From: Deltaproteobacteria bacterium
GTDB taxonomy: Bacteria; Desulfobacterota; Desulfuromonadia; Desulfuromonadales; JAAYDE01
DNA length: 64,000 nt
Direction: 5' to 3'
Assembly (NCBI GenBank): GCA_016934985.1
Contig: JAFGRU010000060.1
Location: forward strand, 24,189-88,188
Below are positions 7,975-16,352 of this stretch, one piece after another. The notes below the pieces were generated by a model. The model was given only the letters and a program-made list of their open reading frames with translations. It was not told the origin of the DNA and searched no databases. The translations under genes and the position numbers were made by a program. Every line of letters starts with the position of its first letter. The first letter of the stretch is position 1.

Positions 7975-9081
7975 TCAAACAGCCAGTTCAGTAAAAGGCA
8001 GGTCGAGGGCTTCAGCCACCGGCTGGTTGGTCAGTAAACCAGCGTGTGTGTTGACCCCGAGATAGAGGGGCCGGTTTTCCCTGACGGCCTGCTCGAAGCC
8101 TTTGTGGGCGAGCAGTCTGGCGTACGGCAGAGTGGCGTTGGTCAGGGCAAAGGTGCTGGTACGGCTCACCGCTCCCGGAATATTGGTCACTCCGTAATGG
8201 AGAACGCCGTCCACCTCGTAAACCGGCTGCTCATGGCTGGTGGGGCGGATGGTTTCGATGCACCCTCCCTGGTCGATGGAAACGTCGACAATCACGCTGC
8301 CCGGTGCCATAGAGGCCACCATGTCGCGACTGACAAGGTGTGGCGCCCTGGCCCCCGCAACGAGAACGGCGCCGATAAGGAGGTCGGCTTTTTCCACCTC
8401 GTTGCGGATATTGTACGGGGTTGAAAAAAGGGTTTTCATGCGGTTCTGATAAAGTTCGTCAAGAAAGGTCAGCTTTTTCAGGTTGATATCCATCATGGTC
8501 ACGTCGGCATTCATGCCGATGGCCATGCGGGCGGCGTTCTCGCCGACGATGCCGCCGCCGAGAATGACGACCTTGCCCGGCGGCACTCCGGGCGTTCCTG
8601 AAAGCAGCAGTCCCTTGCCGCCGTTTTCCTTCTCCAGATAATGGGCTCCGACCTGTATCGCCAGCCGCCCTGCGATAAGGCTCATGGGCGTCAGCAGAGG
8701 CAGGGAGCTGTCTTCGAGCTGGACCGTTTCATAGGCAATTCCCGTCACCTTCCTTTCGAGGAGAAAGCGGGTCAACTCAGGGCTTGGAGCCAGGTGGAGA
8801 TAGGTGAACAGGATCTGTCCTTCCCGGAAACGGGGAAACTCCTCGGGCAGGGGTTCCTTGACCTTGACGATCATATCGCTTTGGGCGTAAAGTTCATCGA
8901 CGGATTCGGCAATTCGCGCCCCGGCCTCCACATATGCCTCGTCAGTAAGGCCGCTTCCCAGGCCGGCACCTTTTTCAATAAGCAAGGTATGGCCGTCGTC
9001 AATCAGGGTATGGGCTCCGGCCGGAGCCATGCCGACCCGAAACTCCTTGGTTTTGATCTCTTTCGGAACACCGATTATCAT
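7975..9081 (-). CDS. ald: Alanine dehydrogenase
   Basis: 368 residues, standard length. It starts MIIGVPKEIKTKEFRVG, the family N-terminus. VKVKEPLPEE and FTYLHLAPSPE carry active-site Lys and His, and VVILGGGIVGENAARMA is the NAD-binding Rossmann loop. The enzyme interconverts L-alanine with pyruvate and ammonia using NAD(H). The start at 9081 is supported by GAAAGGA 8 bases upstream; an 18-residue longer frame has no ribosome site. Only 31 bp separate this start from the divergent DUF4911 gene, so the ald promoter must overlap that gene's 5' end. Confidence 0.93.
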   Translation of the reverse strand: MIIGVPKEIKTKEFRVGMAPAGAHTLIDDGHTLLIEKGAGLGSGLTDEAYVEAGARIAESVDELYAQSDMIVKVKEPLPEEFPRFREGQILFTYLHLAPSPELTRFLLERKVTGIAYETVQLEDSSLPLLTPMSLIAGRLAIQVGAHYLEKENGGKGLLLSGTPGVPPGKVVILGGGIVGENAARMAIGMNADVTMMDINLKKLTFLDELYQNRMKTLFSTPYNIRNEVEKADLLIGAVLVAGARAPHLVSRDMVASMAPGSVIVDVSIDQGGCIETIRPTSHEQPVYEVDGVLHYGVTNIPGAVSRTSTFALTNATLPYARLLAHKGFEQAVRENRPLYLGVNTHAGLLTNQPVAEALDLPFTELAV

Positions 9082-9112
9082 GTCATTATTCCTTTCTTCA
9101 GGAACCAAAAAG

Positions 9113-9364
9113 ATGGGACATAAAATATTCGTCAAACGTTATTTCAATCTCTCCCGCACCCACATCGCCTATCTGCGCTTCATTCTCGAAAGCTATGACG
9201 GGCTGGCCTTTGTCCGCACCCTTGACCCCCGCCAGGCAGTGGTGGAGATCGGCTACCCGCAGTTAAGAAGCCGGGATGCCGAAGAGCTTATTCAGGCTCT
9301 GGGGAAGGAGATTGATATGACCGAATTGGCGGAGATTCCCCGCGATATCTATCAGCCTCTTTAG
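9113..9364 (+). CDS. DUF4911 family protein
   Basis: 83 residues starting MGHKIFVKRYFNLSR, with IAYLRFILESYDGLAFVRT and DPRQAVVEIGYP, the pattern of the small DUF4911 proteins common in sulfur- and metal-reducing deltaproteobacteria. Function is unknown. It is divergent from ald with a 31-bp gap. Assignment by recalled family pattern; the similarity should be confirmed by profile. Confidence 0.7.
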   Translation: MGHKIFVKRYFNLSRTHIAYLRFILESYDGLAFVRTLDPRQAVVEIGYPQLRSRDAEELIQALGKEIDMTELAEIPRDIYQPL

Positions 9365-9752
9365 TTTGTCCATTGGAAATTATTCAGCTCGTCGGCACAA
9401 GGCCTCGCCTCGCCCATTCCAAAGGCCGCGTGAACCCATCCGGGCGGCAAATGCTATTTCCATGGACAACACGAGTCCTTGCGCTGAGTAGCAATGTCCA
9501 TTTTTTAGGAAAACCGGCCAAAGTTCTGAAATCACGGTTGTTTTCAACCATATTCTTCTTCCATTTATAGCACAGAAGTTTTGAAAACCAAGGCCAAGAG
9601 CCTGAATCAAGCCGGGATATGATTTCATCTTGTCAAAAAAATATTCAAATACCTTTGATTATGACAACTCAAGACGGCATAATGCCCCTTGCTTTTGTAT
9701 AACCTATCAATTTCCCTCACTCTTCAAGCAAATTGTCAGATAAGAAACTTTC
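9365..9752. other. 388-bp gap with a repeat A copy; otherwise nothing recognised
   Basis: 9373-9492 is an inverted copy of repeat A. The rest is AT-richer and holds no supported gene; a promoter for the methyltransferase gene is expected here but no clear -35/-10 pair stood out. Confidence 0.5.
9373..9492 (-). repeat. Palindromic repeat A, copy at 9.4 kb
   Basis: Reads ATTATTCAGC...GGCACAAGGCCTCGCCTCGCCCATTCC... and ends CACGAGTCCTTGCGCTGAGTAG. It matches the other copies in reverse orientation. Confidence 0.65.
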
Positions 9753-10412
9753 ATGCTGAAATCGTCCAAAAGCAGACTGACACGGAAACAACTATCCTTT
9801 TTCCCCTCTGACACGCTTTTCGATAAAATTGCCAGAGCCGTATGCAGGGCTGAGGTCCTTCCCGCCAAAGAGTTGTTCGAGGCCTGGGAGGTTGCGAGGC
9901 GGGTGCGCAGAAAGTGGCGTGGGGGCAGAGTTGTCGATTTCGCCAGCGGGCATGGCCTCTTATCTCATATCATGCTGATCCTGGATGACAGTTCGGCTGA
10001 AGCCGTGGCTGTGGATTCCGATTTTCCTCAAAATGCGTCCACACTTTCTCAATCGATTATCGACACCTGGCCAAGGCTAACTGGCCGTATTCATTATGTG
10101 GAAACATCCATAGAGGATTTTGAAATAACTCCTGACGACATGGTGTTGGCGATTCATGCTTGCGGAACGTTGACCGACAGAGTCCTTGAAAAAGCCGTCA
10201 AGGCAGGAGCCCAAGTGGCTGTTCTGCCTTGTTGCCAGGATATCGGCCTGTCTGAAACCGGTGGCCTGGAAGGATGGATAGACGGCCCTCTCGCCGTTGA
10301 CATCATCAGGGCGACACACCTTCGTGCGGAAGGTTATTCAGTCATTACCCGCTTGATACCGGAAGAGATTACGCCGAAAAACAGACTGCTCATGGGGTGC
10401 CCCGGAAAATAG
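9753..10412 (+). CDS. SAM-dependent methyltransferase (class I, Methyltransf_32-like)
   Basis: 219 residues. VVDFASGHGLLSHIM is the SAM-binding motif I; AVAVDSDFP is the acidic end of strand 2; VLAIHACGTLTDRVL and AVLPCCQD follow, the HACG and PCC pattern of the GSTCD/Methyltransf_32 group. The substrate is unknown. The next gene starts about 90 bp downstream on the same strand and may be co-transcribed. The ATG at 9753 has only a weak ribosome site. Confidence 0.75.
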   Translation: MLKSSKSRLTRKQLSFFPSDTLFDKIARAVCRAEVLPAKELFEAWEVARRVRRKWRGGRVVDFASGHGLLSHIMLILDDSSAEAVAVDSDFPQNASTLSQSIIDTWPRLTGRIHYVETSIEDFEITPDDMVLAIHACGTLTDRVLEKAVKAGAQVAVLPCCQDIGLSETGGLEGWIDGPLAVDIIRATHLRAEGYSVITRLIPEEITPKNRLLMGCPGK

Positions 10413-10502
10413 AGGCGTTACCCGAGCCGGTTGACATCGTCCCTGCTTAGACGTACAACAAACACAGAGTTTGTAGACAACGGAAATATCCCTGGTCTCC
10501 CC

Positions 10503-11393
10503 ATGTATTACTATTTCGACTACAATGAGCCGGTCTTTCGGCCGCCGGCAGAAGCCAATTCCCTGATATTCCAGGCGACCATCGGTTGTTCGCACAACCG
10601 TTGCGCCTTCTGCGGCATGTACAAGATGAAGACCTTTGCTCTGAGGCCTCTGCAGGATGTGCTGGCGGAGATCGAGTCGGTCCCGGAAAACCATCGTGAT
10701 CACATCAAGCGTGTGTTCATCGGTGATGGGGACGGCTTGATCTACCCCCAGACCGATCTTGTCGCCCTTCTCGAAGGATTGTCCACGGCTTTTCCAAACC
10801 TGAACAGGGTGGCAGCCTACGCCTCTCCCAACAGCCTGACGGGAAAAACCTTTGCGGAACTTCAGGCCCTCCATGAGAGGAAACTGCGCATACTCTATTT
10901 CGGACTCGAAAGCGGTGACCCGGCAACCCTCAAGCTGGTGGGAAAGGGCTACACGGCCAAGGAGATGCTGGCCCAATGCCGCAAGGCCCAGGATGCCGGG
11001 ATGAAGCTTTCCGTCACCGCTATTCTCGGCCTGGCCGGACGCCGGCGCAGCGCCGAACATGCGGCTGCCACAGCGGCCTGGGTCAATGCCCTGTCACCCC
11101 GCTATTTTTCCCTGCTGACCCTGATTCGCGCTCACAACGAGAATTTCATCCGCCTTATCGAACCGCTCAGCAACGGGGAGATTATCGAGGAGGCGCTGGC
11201 ATTGGTCAGGCATCTGCAGCCGCAGGGGACCATCCTGCGCTCCGATCACGTATCCAACATCCTCAGCCTGGCCGGCACCTATCCCAAGGACCGGGAGAAG
11301 ATCATTGCCTATGCGGAAGCGGTTTTGGAGGATGGACGCAGACATCCCGAGTGGTTCAACCGGGTGGCGGAAAATAATGCAGATTTTTATTGA
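10503..11393 (+). CDS. Radical SAM protein
   Basis: 296 residues from ATG 10503 (MYYYFDYNEPVFRPP). The radical SAM cluster motif is CSHNRCAFC, i.e. CxxxxCxxC spacing seen in the Elp3/B12-less group near residue 30, followed by GMYKMK. The glycine-rich GDGDGLIY and ILYFGLESGD are the usual SAM-contact strands. It uses a [4Fe-4S] cluster and SAM to make a 5'-deoxyadenosyl radical; the substrate is unknown. An in-frame TTG at 10431 could lengthen the protein by 24 residues but those residues look poor. It lies in a three-gene run with a methyltransferase and a thioesterase. Confidence 0.85.
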   Translation: MYYYFDYNEPVFRPPAEANSLIFQATIGCSHNRCAFCGMYKMKTFALRPLQDVLAEIESVPENHRDHIKRVFIGDGDGLIYPQTDLVALLEGLSTAFPNLNRVAAYASPNSLTGKTFAELQALHERKLRILYFGLESGDPATLKLVGKGYTAKEMLAQCRKAQDAGMKLSVTAILGLAGRRRSAEHAAATAAWVNALSPRYFSLLTLIRAHNENFIRLIEPLSNGEIIEEALALVRHLQPQGTILRSDHVSNILSLAGTYPKDREKIIAYAEAVLEDGRRHPEWFNRVAENNADFY

Positions 11394-11413
11394 GGCACTA
11401 AAAGGGGGATTTG

Positions 11414-11869
11414 ATGGAAAATGATAGTATTTTTGCCGCCATTCAGACGATTTTCAACGAGAAGATCCCTTTCAACAAGGTCCTCGGGCTGAAGATCGAA
11501 TCTCTTGACGGGGACAACCCCAGGATCAGGTTCGACATGCGGGAAGAACTGATCGGCAACTACCAGCGGGGAACCCTGCACGGCGGGGTGATCTCTTCGG
11601 TCATAGACGTAACCGGCGGCTTGGTCGCTTTTCTGGGGGCGCAGCAGCAACTGGCGGATAAGTCTCTGGAGAAAAGACTGGAGATTTTCGGCAAGCTCGG
11701 GACCATCGACCTGCGCGTCGATTACCTCAGGCCGGGCCTGGGGGAATGGTTCATCTCAACCGGCTACATCCTCCGTACCGGCCGCAAGGTCGCCGTCACG
11801 CGCGTCGAGCTGCACAACGACAGGGACAGCCTGATTGCCGTGGGGACGGGGGCGTATGTGATTGCCTGA
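11414..11869 (+). CDS. Hotdog-fold thioesterase (PaaI/YigI-like)
   Basis: 151 residues. GNYQRGTLHGGVISSVIDVTG is the central hotdog helix region with the HGG motif of acyl-CoA thioesterases, followed by LRVDYLRPG on a core strand and TGRKVAVTRVEL. The likely activity is hydrolysis of an acyl-CoA or aryl-CoA; the substrate is unknown. AAAGGGGG lies 6 bases before ATG 11414. It starts 20 bp after the radical SAM gene, so co-transcription is likely. A terminator-like hairpin follows at about 12010. Confidence 0.82.
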   Translation: MENDSIFAAIQTIFNEKIPFNKVLGLKIESLDGDNPRIRFDMREELIGNYQRGTLHGGVISSVIDVTGGLVAFLGAQQQLADKSLEKRLEIFGKLGTIDLRVDYLRPGLGEWFISTGYILRTGRKVAVTRVELHNDRDSLIAVGTGAYVIA

Positions 11870-12009
11870 AATACCATTGTATACGTACTTCAGGTTCTAC
11901 CTGACAGGTTGTGTTCGATTAATCCTTAAATAATGTTGGTGGAACCAAGGGTGGGGAATGGAATCTTTTCTGAAAAAAGAGATTGCTCACTGACATCCAT
12001 TAAAAAAGA

Positions 12010-12038
12010 AAAGCCCACCAGTTTTTTGGCGGGTTTTT
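12010..12038 (+). terminator. Terminator-like hairpin after the thioesterase gene
   Basis: CCCACCA pairs with TGGCGGG (one mismatch), followed by five T. Confidence 0.6.
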
Positions 12039-12056
12039 CTAGCGTTGTAATTTTCG

Positions 12057-12293
12057 TCACTTTTTTGTGCCTGGCAAAAAACAGCCCCTTATTTCCTTGA
12101 AATTTTCCTTGCCTATCTTTTTTATAGAAACATATGTGTGGAAACTAAAGCCCACGCCTATAAAAAAAACAGCAATTGACAAATATGAATCAAGGGCATG
12201 TAAGTTGTTGTTAATAAAGTAATCTTTTCCAGCAAAAAATATCCCTATTGAACCCAAAAAAATATATAGACCGCCTGTAAAATATCCCTGCAT
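12057..12293 (-). CDS. Small membrane protein, 78 aa
   Basis: Two hydrophobic segments, about residues 4-21 (YFTGGLYIFLGSIGIFF) and 38-56 (LSIAVFFIGVGFSFH), with a basic C-terminal tail rich in Lys. The ATG at 12293 is preceded by GGGGCAAGGAA. The gene is AT-richer than its neighbours and sits in an AT-rich stretch extending to about 12.78 kb, which hints at recent acquisition. No family was recognised; it may be a chance frame. Confidence 0.45.
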   Translation of the reverse strand: MQGYFTGGLYIFLGSIGIFFAGKDYFINNNLHALDSYLSIAVFFIGVGFSFHTYVSIKKIGKENFKEIRGCFLPGTKK

Positions 12294-12795
12294 TTCCTTG
12301 CCCCATTAAAAGAAAATTGTTATTTGGAGATCACGTCCTTGCCGCTCATGGTTGTGCATGCAGCAGAGAGAGGATTGTCAGAGCCCGTATCGTGACCACT
12401 TCCCACTTATTTTTCGCCTGCTTTTTGATTTAAAAGGAGTCTGTTGTTGGTTTTCTTTTTTAAAAAGCAAAAAAAGAGCCACCAAAATATTACAAAACTT
12501 GAATATATTAATATTTGAATAAAAAATTTACAATAAAAAATTCATGGGAGTAAAAAAATCAGGCATTGCAACTCCTTTATTCAAATATCTAACCAGCTGA
12601 TATGAAGTGGATTTATACTTTTCTTTGAAACTGCTGTTTGCTTCGTCACGGGCGCACAAGCCCCTCCGATGGGTTAACCTGAATTTAGATTGGTGATTTG
12701 AGGAGAATTAAAGCCATTTAGTGAAACTGCCGGAAAAAACGAAAGTTTTTGTCACTTTTTTGAAAGGGTAAAATTGGCTGTTGCAGTGGGTAGTC
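12294..12795. other. AT-rich 500-bp intergenic stretch
   Basis: Several runs of A/T (12470-12600) interrupt otherwise moderate GC. No gene, repeat A or hairpin terminator was recognised. Confidence 0.5.
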
Positions 12796-13749
12796 TTACC
12801 GGCAGTTATTTGCGAGTTGGGCAGCCAGGGCTCTGATGTGCTGGTCGTCAGTTCCGCAACAGCCGCCGAGAATCTTAAGCCCAAGGTCCCGGTGCAGCGC
12901 GGCAACCGTATTGGCGAAATCAGCTGGCTCCTCCTCAACCAGGCTAACGCTGTCATCGAGTTTTTCAGGGCTGAGTGCTGCAGTATTGGCAAGCAGGCCA
13001 ACAATCCGTTGCCGCACCAAAGGGGAAGAATTGGTCGGCTGAAGCAATGCCGCCCGGGCAAATGAGGCATGGGTACAATTGATCATGTACGCAAACGGCT
13101 TCTGCTTTACAGACGTATCAACAGCATTTATGGCCAAGTGCAGCGGAGTCCCGTCGAGAAGTGTTCCTTCCGGGCGAACCACGAAACTGATCAGATAGGG
13201 CTTGCCGGTAGCTGCCAACGCCAATGCAAGACCAGTGGCTTCACTTATGGCCGGCAGTGTAGAAGCGAGTATCACATCGACCTCTGACTTGGCCAGCTTC
13301 TCCGCCTGCCAGGAATGAAAAGCTTGCGCCTCGGCGACATCCAGCGCCTCGACAGGGGCATAGGCGTTGCCTCGACAGCTCATCAGGCCGCAGATAATCA
13401 CTTTCTCCGCATAGCTGTCGTAGCCAGCACGCAGGTCATTGAGAAATTTAGCATTGTCGCCGTTAACATCGAAATCCTCAAAACCGGCCATGGCAATGCG
13501 TTCCCGGTTCGCCCGCCAGGTCGGGGTGGAAACCAAAAGCGGCAGATCGTATTCTCTGCCAATTTCCAAGTACTGGCGACAGATGCTCTCCAGGGCCGAG
13601 CGGGACTCCTCAGAATATATGAACGCGGCATTAACCAGATGGGGATCGAGTGCCAGATTGGTGTTGCGACGTAAACGCTCTATGACTGCTCCTTCGCCAA
13701 GGATGCAGGGGGATGAAACGAATAGGTCAAAAAATTTGTTGTCGGGCAT
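12796..13749 (-). CDS. Homocysteine S-methyltransferase-family protein
   Basis: 317 residues. The zinc-binding signature is present: Cys in YMINCTHASF and the vicinal pair in LGGCCGTDDQHI near the C-terminus. The N-terminus LGEGAVIERLRR replaces the common DGxxGT start, so the substrate may differ from homocysteine. The family transfers methyl groups from S-methylmethionine, betaine or similar donors to a thiol. The ATG at 13749 starts MPDNKFFDLF. It is flanked upstream by a strong terminator and is probably monocistronic. Confidence 0.82.
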   Translation of the reverse strand: MPDNKFFDLFVSSPCILGEGAVIERLRRNTNLALDPHLVNAAFIYSEESRSALESICRQYLEIGREYDLPLLVSTPTWRANRERIAMAGFEDFDVNGDNAKFLNDLRAGYDSYAEKVIICGLMSCRGNAYAPVEALDVAEAQAFHSWQAEKLAKSEVDVILASTLPAISEATGLALALAATGKPYLISFVVRPEGTLLDGTPLHLAINAVDTSVKQKPFAYMINCTHASFARAALLQPTNSSPLVRQRIVGLLANTAALSPEKLDDSVSLVEEEPADFANTVAALHRDLGLKILGGCCGTDDQHIRALAAQLANNCR

Positions 13750-13867
13750 TTTCAGTTATCGAGATTTGGTGAGAAAAAAATCTTAGAGTTTCACTAAACC
13801 TACCATAACTTCTTCCTTTTTGGAATTTTCCTCAGGGACCGTTTGATTCAAAACTCTCAAAAATGAC

Positions 13868-13900
13868 AAATGGCCCCACCCAATTAAGGTGGGGCCATTT
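13868..13900 (-). terminator. Perfect hairpin terminator below the 13975 lipoprotein gene
   Basis: AAATGGCCCCACC pairs perfectly with GGTGGGGCCATTT. It lies downstream of the lipoprotein gene and upstream of the methyltransferase-like gene, both on the reverse strand; the A/T ends let it work in either direction. Confidence 0.8.
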
Positions 13901-13974
13901 GCATGTAGCCAATGCTGTAAATTTCAGGATAACCGCTTAACGCAAGAAATAATGAATTTCGTATTCGATCGGTC

Positions 13975-14796
13975 TTAAAAGCACTCAGTTGAGTGCCAGG
14001 GGCCGGAAACATTCACGTCCCCACCGACTCCTATGATCGGGTGGATGAACCTTGAAGTTTTTGCCCCATCTATTGTGGCATTCACCGTAACCGCACATCC
14101 TGAGCCGGTTCCGTCGGCTACAAAAACATCCAGGTCAATATTGGCAACAAAGCCTTCCCGGTCAAAATCTTCTTTTTCAATATAGATATCCAGGCCCGGA
14201 ATGGACGGCAACGCGCCTAATTTTTCCATTATCTCATCATTGTTGAGGGCGCCCATTTTACTTGCGTAGTTGTTCTTTTGATCAAAAAGAGAAATCCCCC
14301 CATCTATTACCAGGGTCAAATTGAACCCTTTTTCCGTGGGTATCCCCACGATACTGACAGGTATTTGCGAGGAAAGATGATTTTTCTTCAAATAGCCAAC
14401 AAATTCCTCTTCGTTGGCAATCGAAGTTCGGAGTATCCACTGGGGTTCCGAATAGGAGGTGCTTTCCACGCCGCAATAAAGGTTCCCTACTTCCACACCG
14501 TCACATGGGCGTTCATTTTCAATCTCGCAGCTGAAATCGCCATCCTCCTTAAAATTGTCCAGCCTCTTGCTGAAGGACAGGGTATGCCATTCCCCTTTGG
14601 GAAAAGAATATTTATGCTCCTCGCATTCGATACCCGAATCAACCAGGCCCCGGCTGGTGTTTTCAGGTTTTTCACTTTCAACGGCAGTCGGTTCTTTCAC
14701 CTCTGGAACGGTTTCCTTTTCCCCTCCACTGCAACCGGATAAAACGAGGAAAAAAGCCAGGCATAAAAGCTGACAAGAAAAAAGCCGATGTTTCAT
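13975..14796 (-). CDS. Predicted lipoprotein of unknown function
   Basis: 273 residues. The N-terminus MKHRLFSCQLLCLAFF leads into the lipobox LSGC at about residues 22-25, so the mature protein should be lipidated at Cys25. A Glu/Pro-rich linker (VPEVKEPTAVESEKPE) follows, then a mixed globular part with six or so Cys residues (IECEEH, FSCEIENERPCDG, LYCGVES, SGCAVT, TECF), compatible with disulfides outside the cytoplasm. The ATG at 14796 is chosen for AAGGAG 9 bases upstream. No family recognised. A strong hairpin terminator follows. Confidence 0.78.
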   Translation of the reverse strand: MKHRLFSCQLLCLAFFLVLSGCSGGEKETVPEVKEPTAVESEKPENTSRGLVDSGIECEEHKYSFPKGEWHTLSFSKRLDNFKEDGDFSCEIENERPCDGVEVGNLYCGVESTSYSEPQWILRTSIANEEEFVGYLKKNHLSSQIPVSIVGIPTEKGFNLTLVIDGGISLFDQKNNYASKMGALNNDEIMEKLGALPSIPGLDIYIEKEDFDREGFVANIDLDVFVADGTGSGCAVTVNATIDGAKTSRFIHPIIGVGGDVNVSGPWHSTECF

Positions 14797-14986
14797 GGAA
14801 TCATCTCCTTTTATTCTTACGAAAAAACGCAAAGGGGACAAACAGATAAATGGATGGAAATAAGCCTTCTGCTCCCACCTATATGCATATTTTACACCCG
14901 GCAGGTTTTTTTAGAACCCAATGGATCGCATGATAATTTCTTTGCGGTCGGTCCAAAAGAGTGAAAACCATAAAAACGTAACTTTT

Positions 14987-15085
14987 CAGAATGTTGCGAA
15001 TGATCTCGTCTTGCCTGTTTCAAAGGCTGCATGAGCCTATCCCCGGGACTCGACTGCCGCCAATCGGGCGCCACGAGCCCATTGA
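14987..15085 (+). repeat. Palindromic repeat A, degenerate copy at 15.0 kb
   Basis: Contains GCATGAGCC..., GACTGCCGCC and GGCGCCACGAGCCCATTGATCC blocks that line up with the centre of repeat A. Confidence 0.45.
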
Positions 15086-15227
15086 TCCGAATAATTGCCA
15101 AAAACCAGCTTTTCCCCTTCTCTCTATCGTTGTCAGGAAGACCGGTTGGCCCGGATTGATCGACTCCTTTTTTCTGGTAAATTTGTTTTCGACTGTCAAA
15201 GTGGGTTAAAATAAAAAAGGTATGAAA

Positions 15228-15290
15228 CTATTCAGCGCAAGGACTCGTGTCGCCCATGGAAAGGGCGATGTGAGACATTGTGCCATTATG
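15228..15290 (+). repeat. Palindromic repeat A, truncated copy at 15.2 kb
   Basis: Starts CTATTCAGCGCAAGGACTCG and continues TGTCGCCCATGGAAAGGGCG, then jumps to the ATTGTGCC block of the right end. The centre of the element is missing. Confidence 0.65.
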
Positions 15291-15365
15291 TCTTAATAAT
15301 TACAGAGATGTTTGGGTTTCTGCTCTTTCCATAAACAAATATTTTCGTATTAATAAGAGGGAAAA

Positions 15366-16154
15366 ATGAAACAAAAAAATTTTCTTCGTTTCACCATGTT
15401 TGCTGTTATCCTTTCGTCCCTGTTTTTGGGGGGGTGTTTTGAGAGGTCTTTGACCTTAGAGGTTCGGTTTTCAGATTTATCGGGGCTCAAAAAAAATGAT
15501 GCCGTCTTTTTTGAGGAAAACGAAATCGGACTGGTAAAAAACATCACCTATACCAACCAGGGTGACTATCTGGTCGCAATAGAAATAACCCCGGGGTTTA
15601 AAAACGCGGCGACGGAGGATTCCAGGTTTTACATCGGGAACGCCCCCAAGGAGCCGTCAAAAAAGGCCGTGATAGTGGAACAGGAACGTCCCGGCGGCAC
15701 CCTCCTGAAGAATGGCAGTATCGTCCAGGGCTCTGTAAAAGGGGGCTATTTTGAGGAAATTATCAGTGATTTGAAAGAAAAAGCCGGAGTGGCCGAAAAT
15801 GAACTGCGCGAGGCTTTAGATGAATTGAAGAAATTTTTGAATACTAAAACCCGGCAATTTGATAAGGAGCTGGAAGCCACACTCGATGATCTCTCGCGGC
15901 AGTTCCAAAATTTCAAAAGCGAAATCAGTAAGATACCGGATAGTCAGGAAGTTAAACAACTTGAGGAAAACTTCAAGCAGTTCGCCGAAGAATTTAACCG
16001 GGAAAAAGAAGAAGTCCGGAATTATCTTCAAAATGAGGTGATACCCAAGCTCCGGGACGAACTGGATCGGCTCCGCGAAAAATTGAAAAAGGAAGGACGG
16101 GAAAAAGAATTGGAAAAAATTGACCGGCAGATGGATGAGATTGTCAAGGTGTAG
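15366..16154 (+). CDS. MCE-domain lipoprotein with C-terminal coiled coil
   Basis: 262 residues. Signal peptide MKQKNFLRFTMFAVIL ends in the lipobox LGGC (Cys24). Residues about 28-115 look like a single MCE (MlaD-like) domain: LTLEVRFSDLSGLKK, FFEENEIGLVKNITY and GGTLLKNGSIV. Residues about 130-258 are a long, highly charged coiled coil. MCE proteins form ring assemblies that move lipids across the envelope, usually beside an ABC transporter. Here no Mla ATPase or permease gene is adjacent, and the lipid anchor replaces the usual N-terminal helix. GAGGGA lies 5 bases before the ATG. A strong terminator follows. Confidence 0.72.
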   Translation: MKQKNFLRFTMFAVILSSLFLGGCFERSLTLEVRFSDLSGLKKNDAVFFEENEIGLVKNITYTNQGDYLVAIEITPGFKNAATEDSRFYIGNAPKEPSKKAVIVEQERPGGTLLKNGSIVQGSVKGGYFEEIISDLKEKAGVAENELREALDELKKFLNTKTRQFDKELEATLDDLSRQFQNFKSEISKIPDSQEVKQLEENFKQFAEEFNREKEEVRNYLQNEVIPKLRDELDRLREKLKKEGREKELEKIDRQMDEIVKV

Positions 16155-16232
16155 CAATGTTCTCGCCATGATTTTATGACCTGATATATATCTGCAAAAT
16201 CATGGTTTTTTACTGAATTTGTCTGACTGTCC

Positions 16233-16278
16233 AATGGCAATGGCCCAACCCGGATTTGAGGTGGGCCATTGCCATTTT
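16233..16278 (+). terminator. Long hairpin terminator after the MCE lipoprotein gene
   Basis: AATGGCAATGGCCCAAC pairs with GTGGGCCATTGCCATT and is followed by T residues; it may also serve the convergent DUF362 gene. Confidence 0.8.
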
Positions 16279-16352
16279 GAGGGATAGTGGCTTTTCGGAA
16301 AATGGTGATTGAACCAGGGAAAGCCATCTGAGCTGTGATCAAGTGACCGTAT

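Larger units (their letters stand above)
14797..15365. other. 570-bp gap with two repeat A copies
   Basis: Copies of repeat A lie at about 14987-15085 (degenerate) and 15228-15290 (truncated). Frames in between lack ribosome sites and family-like sequence. Confidence 0.5.
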
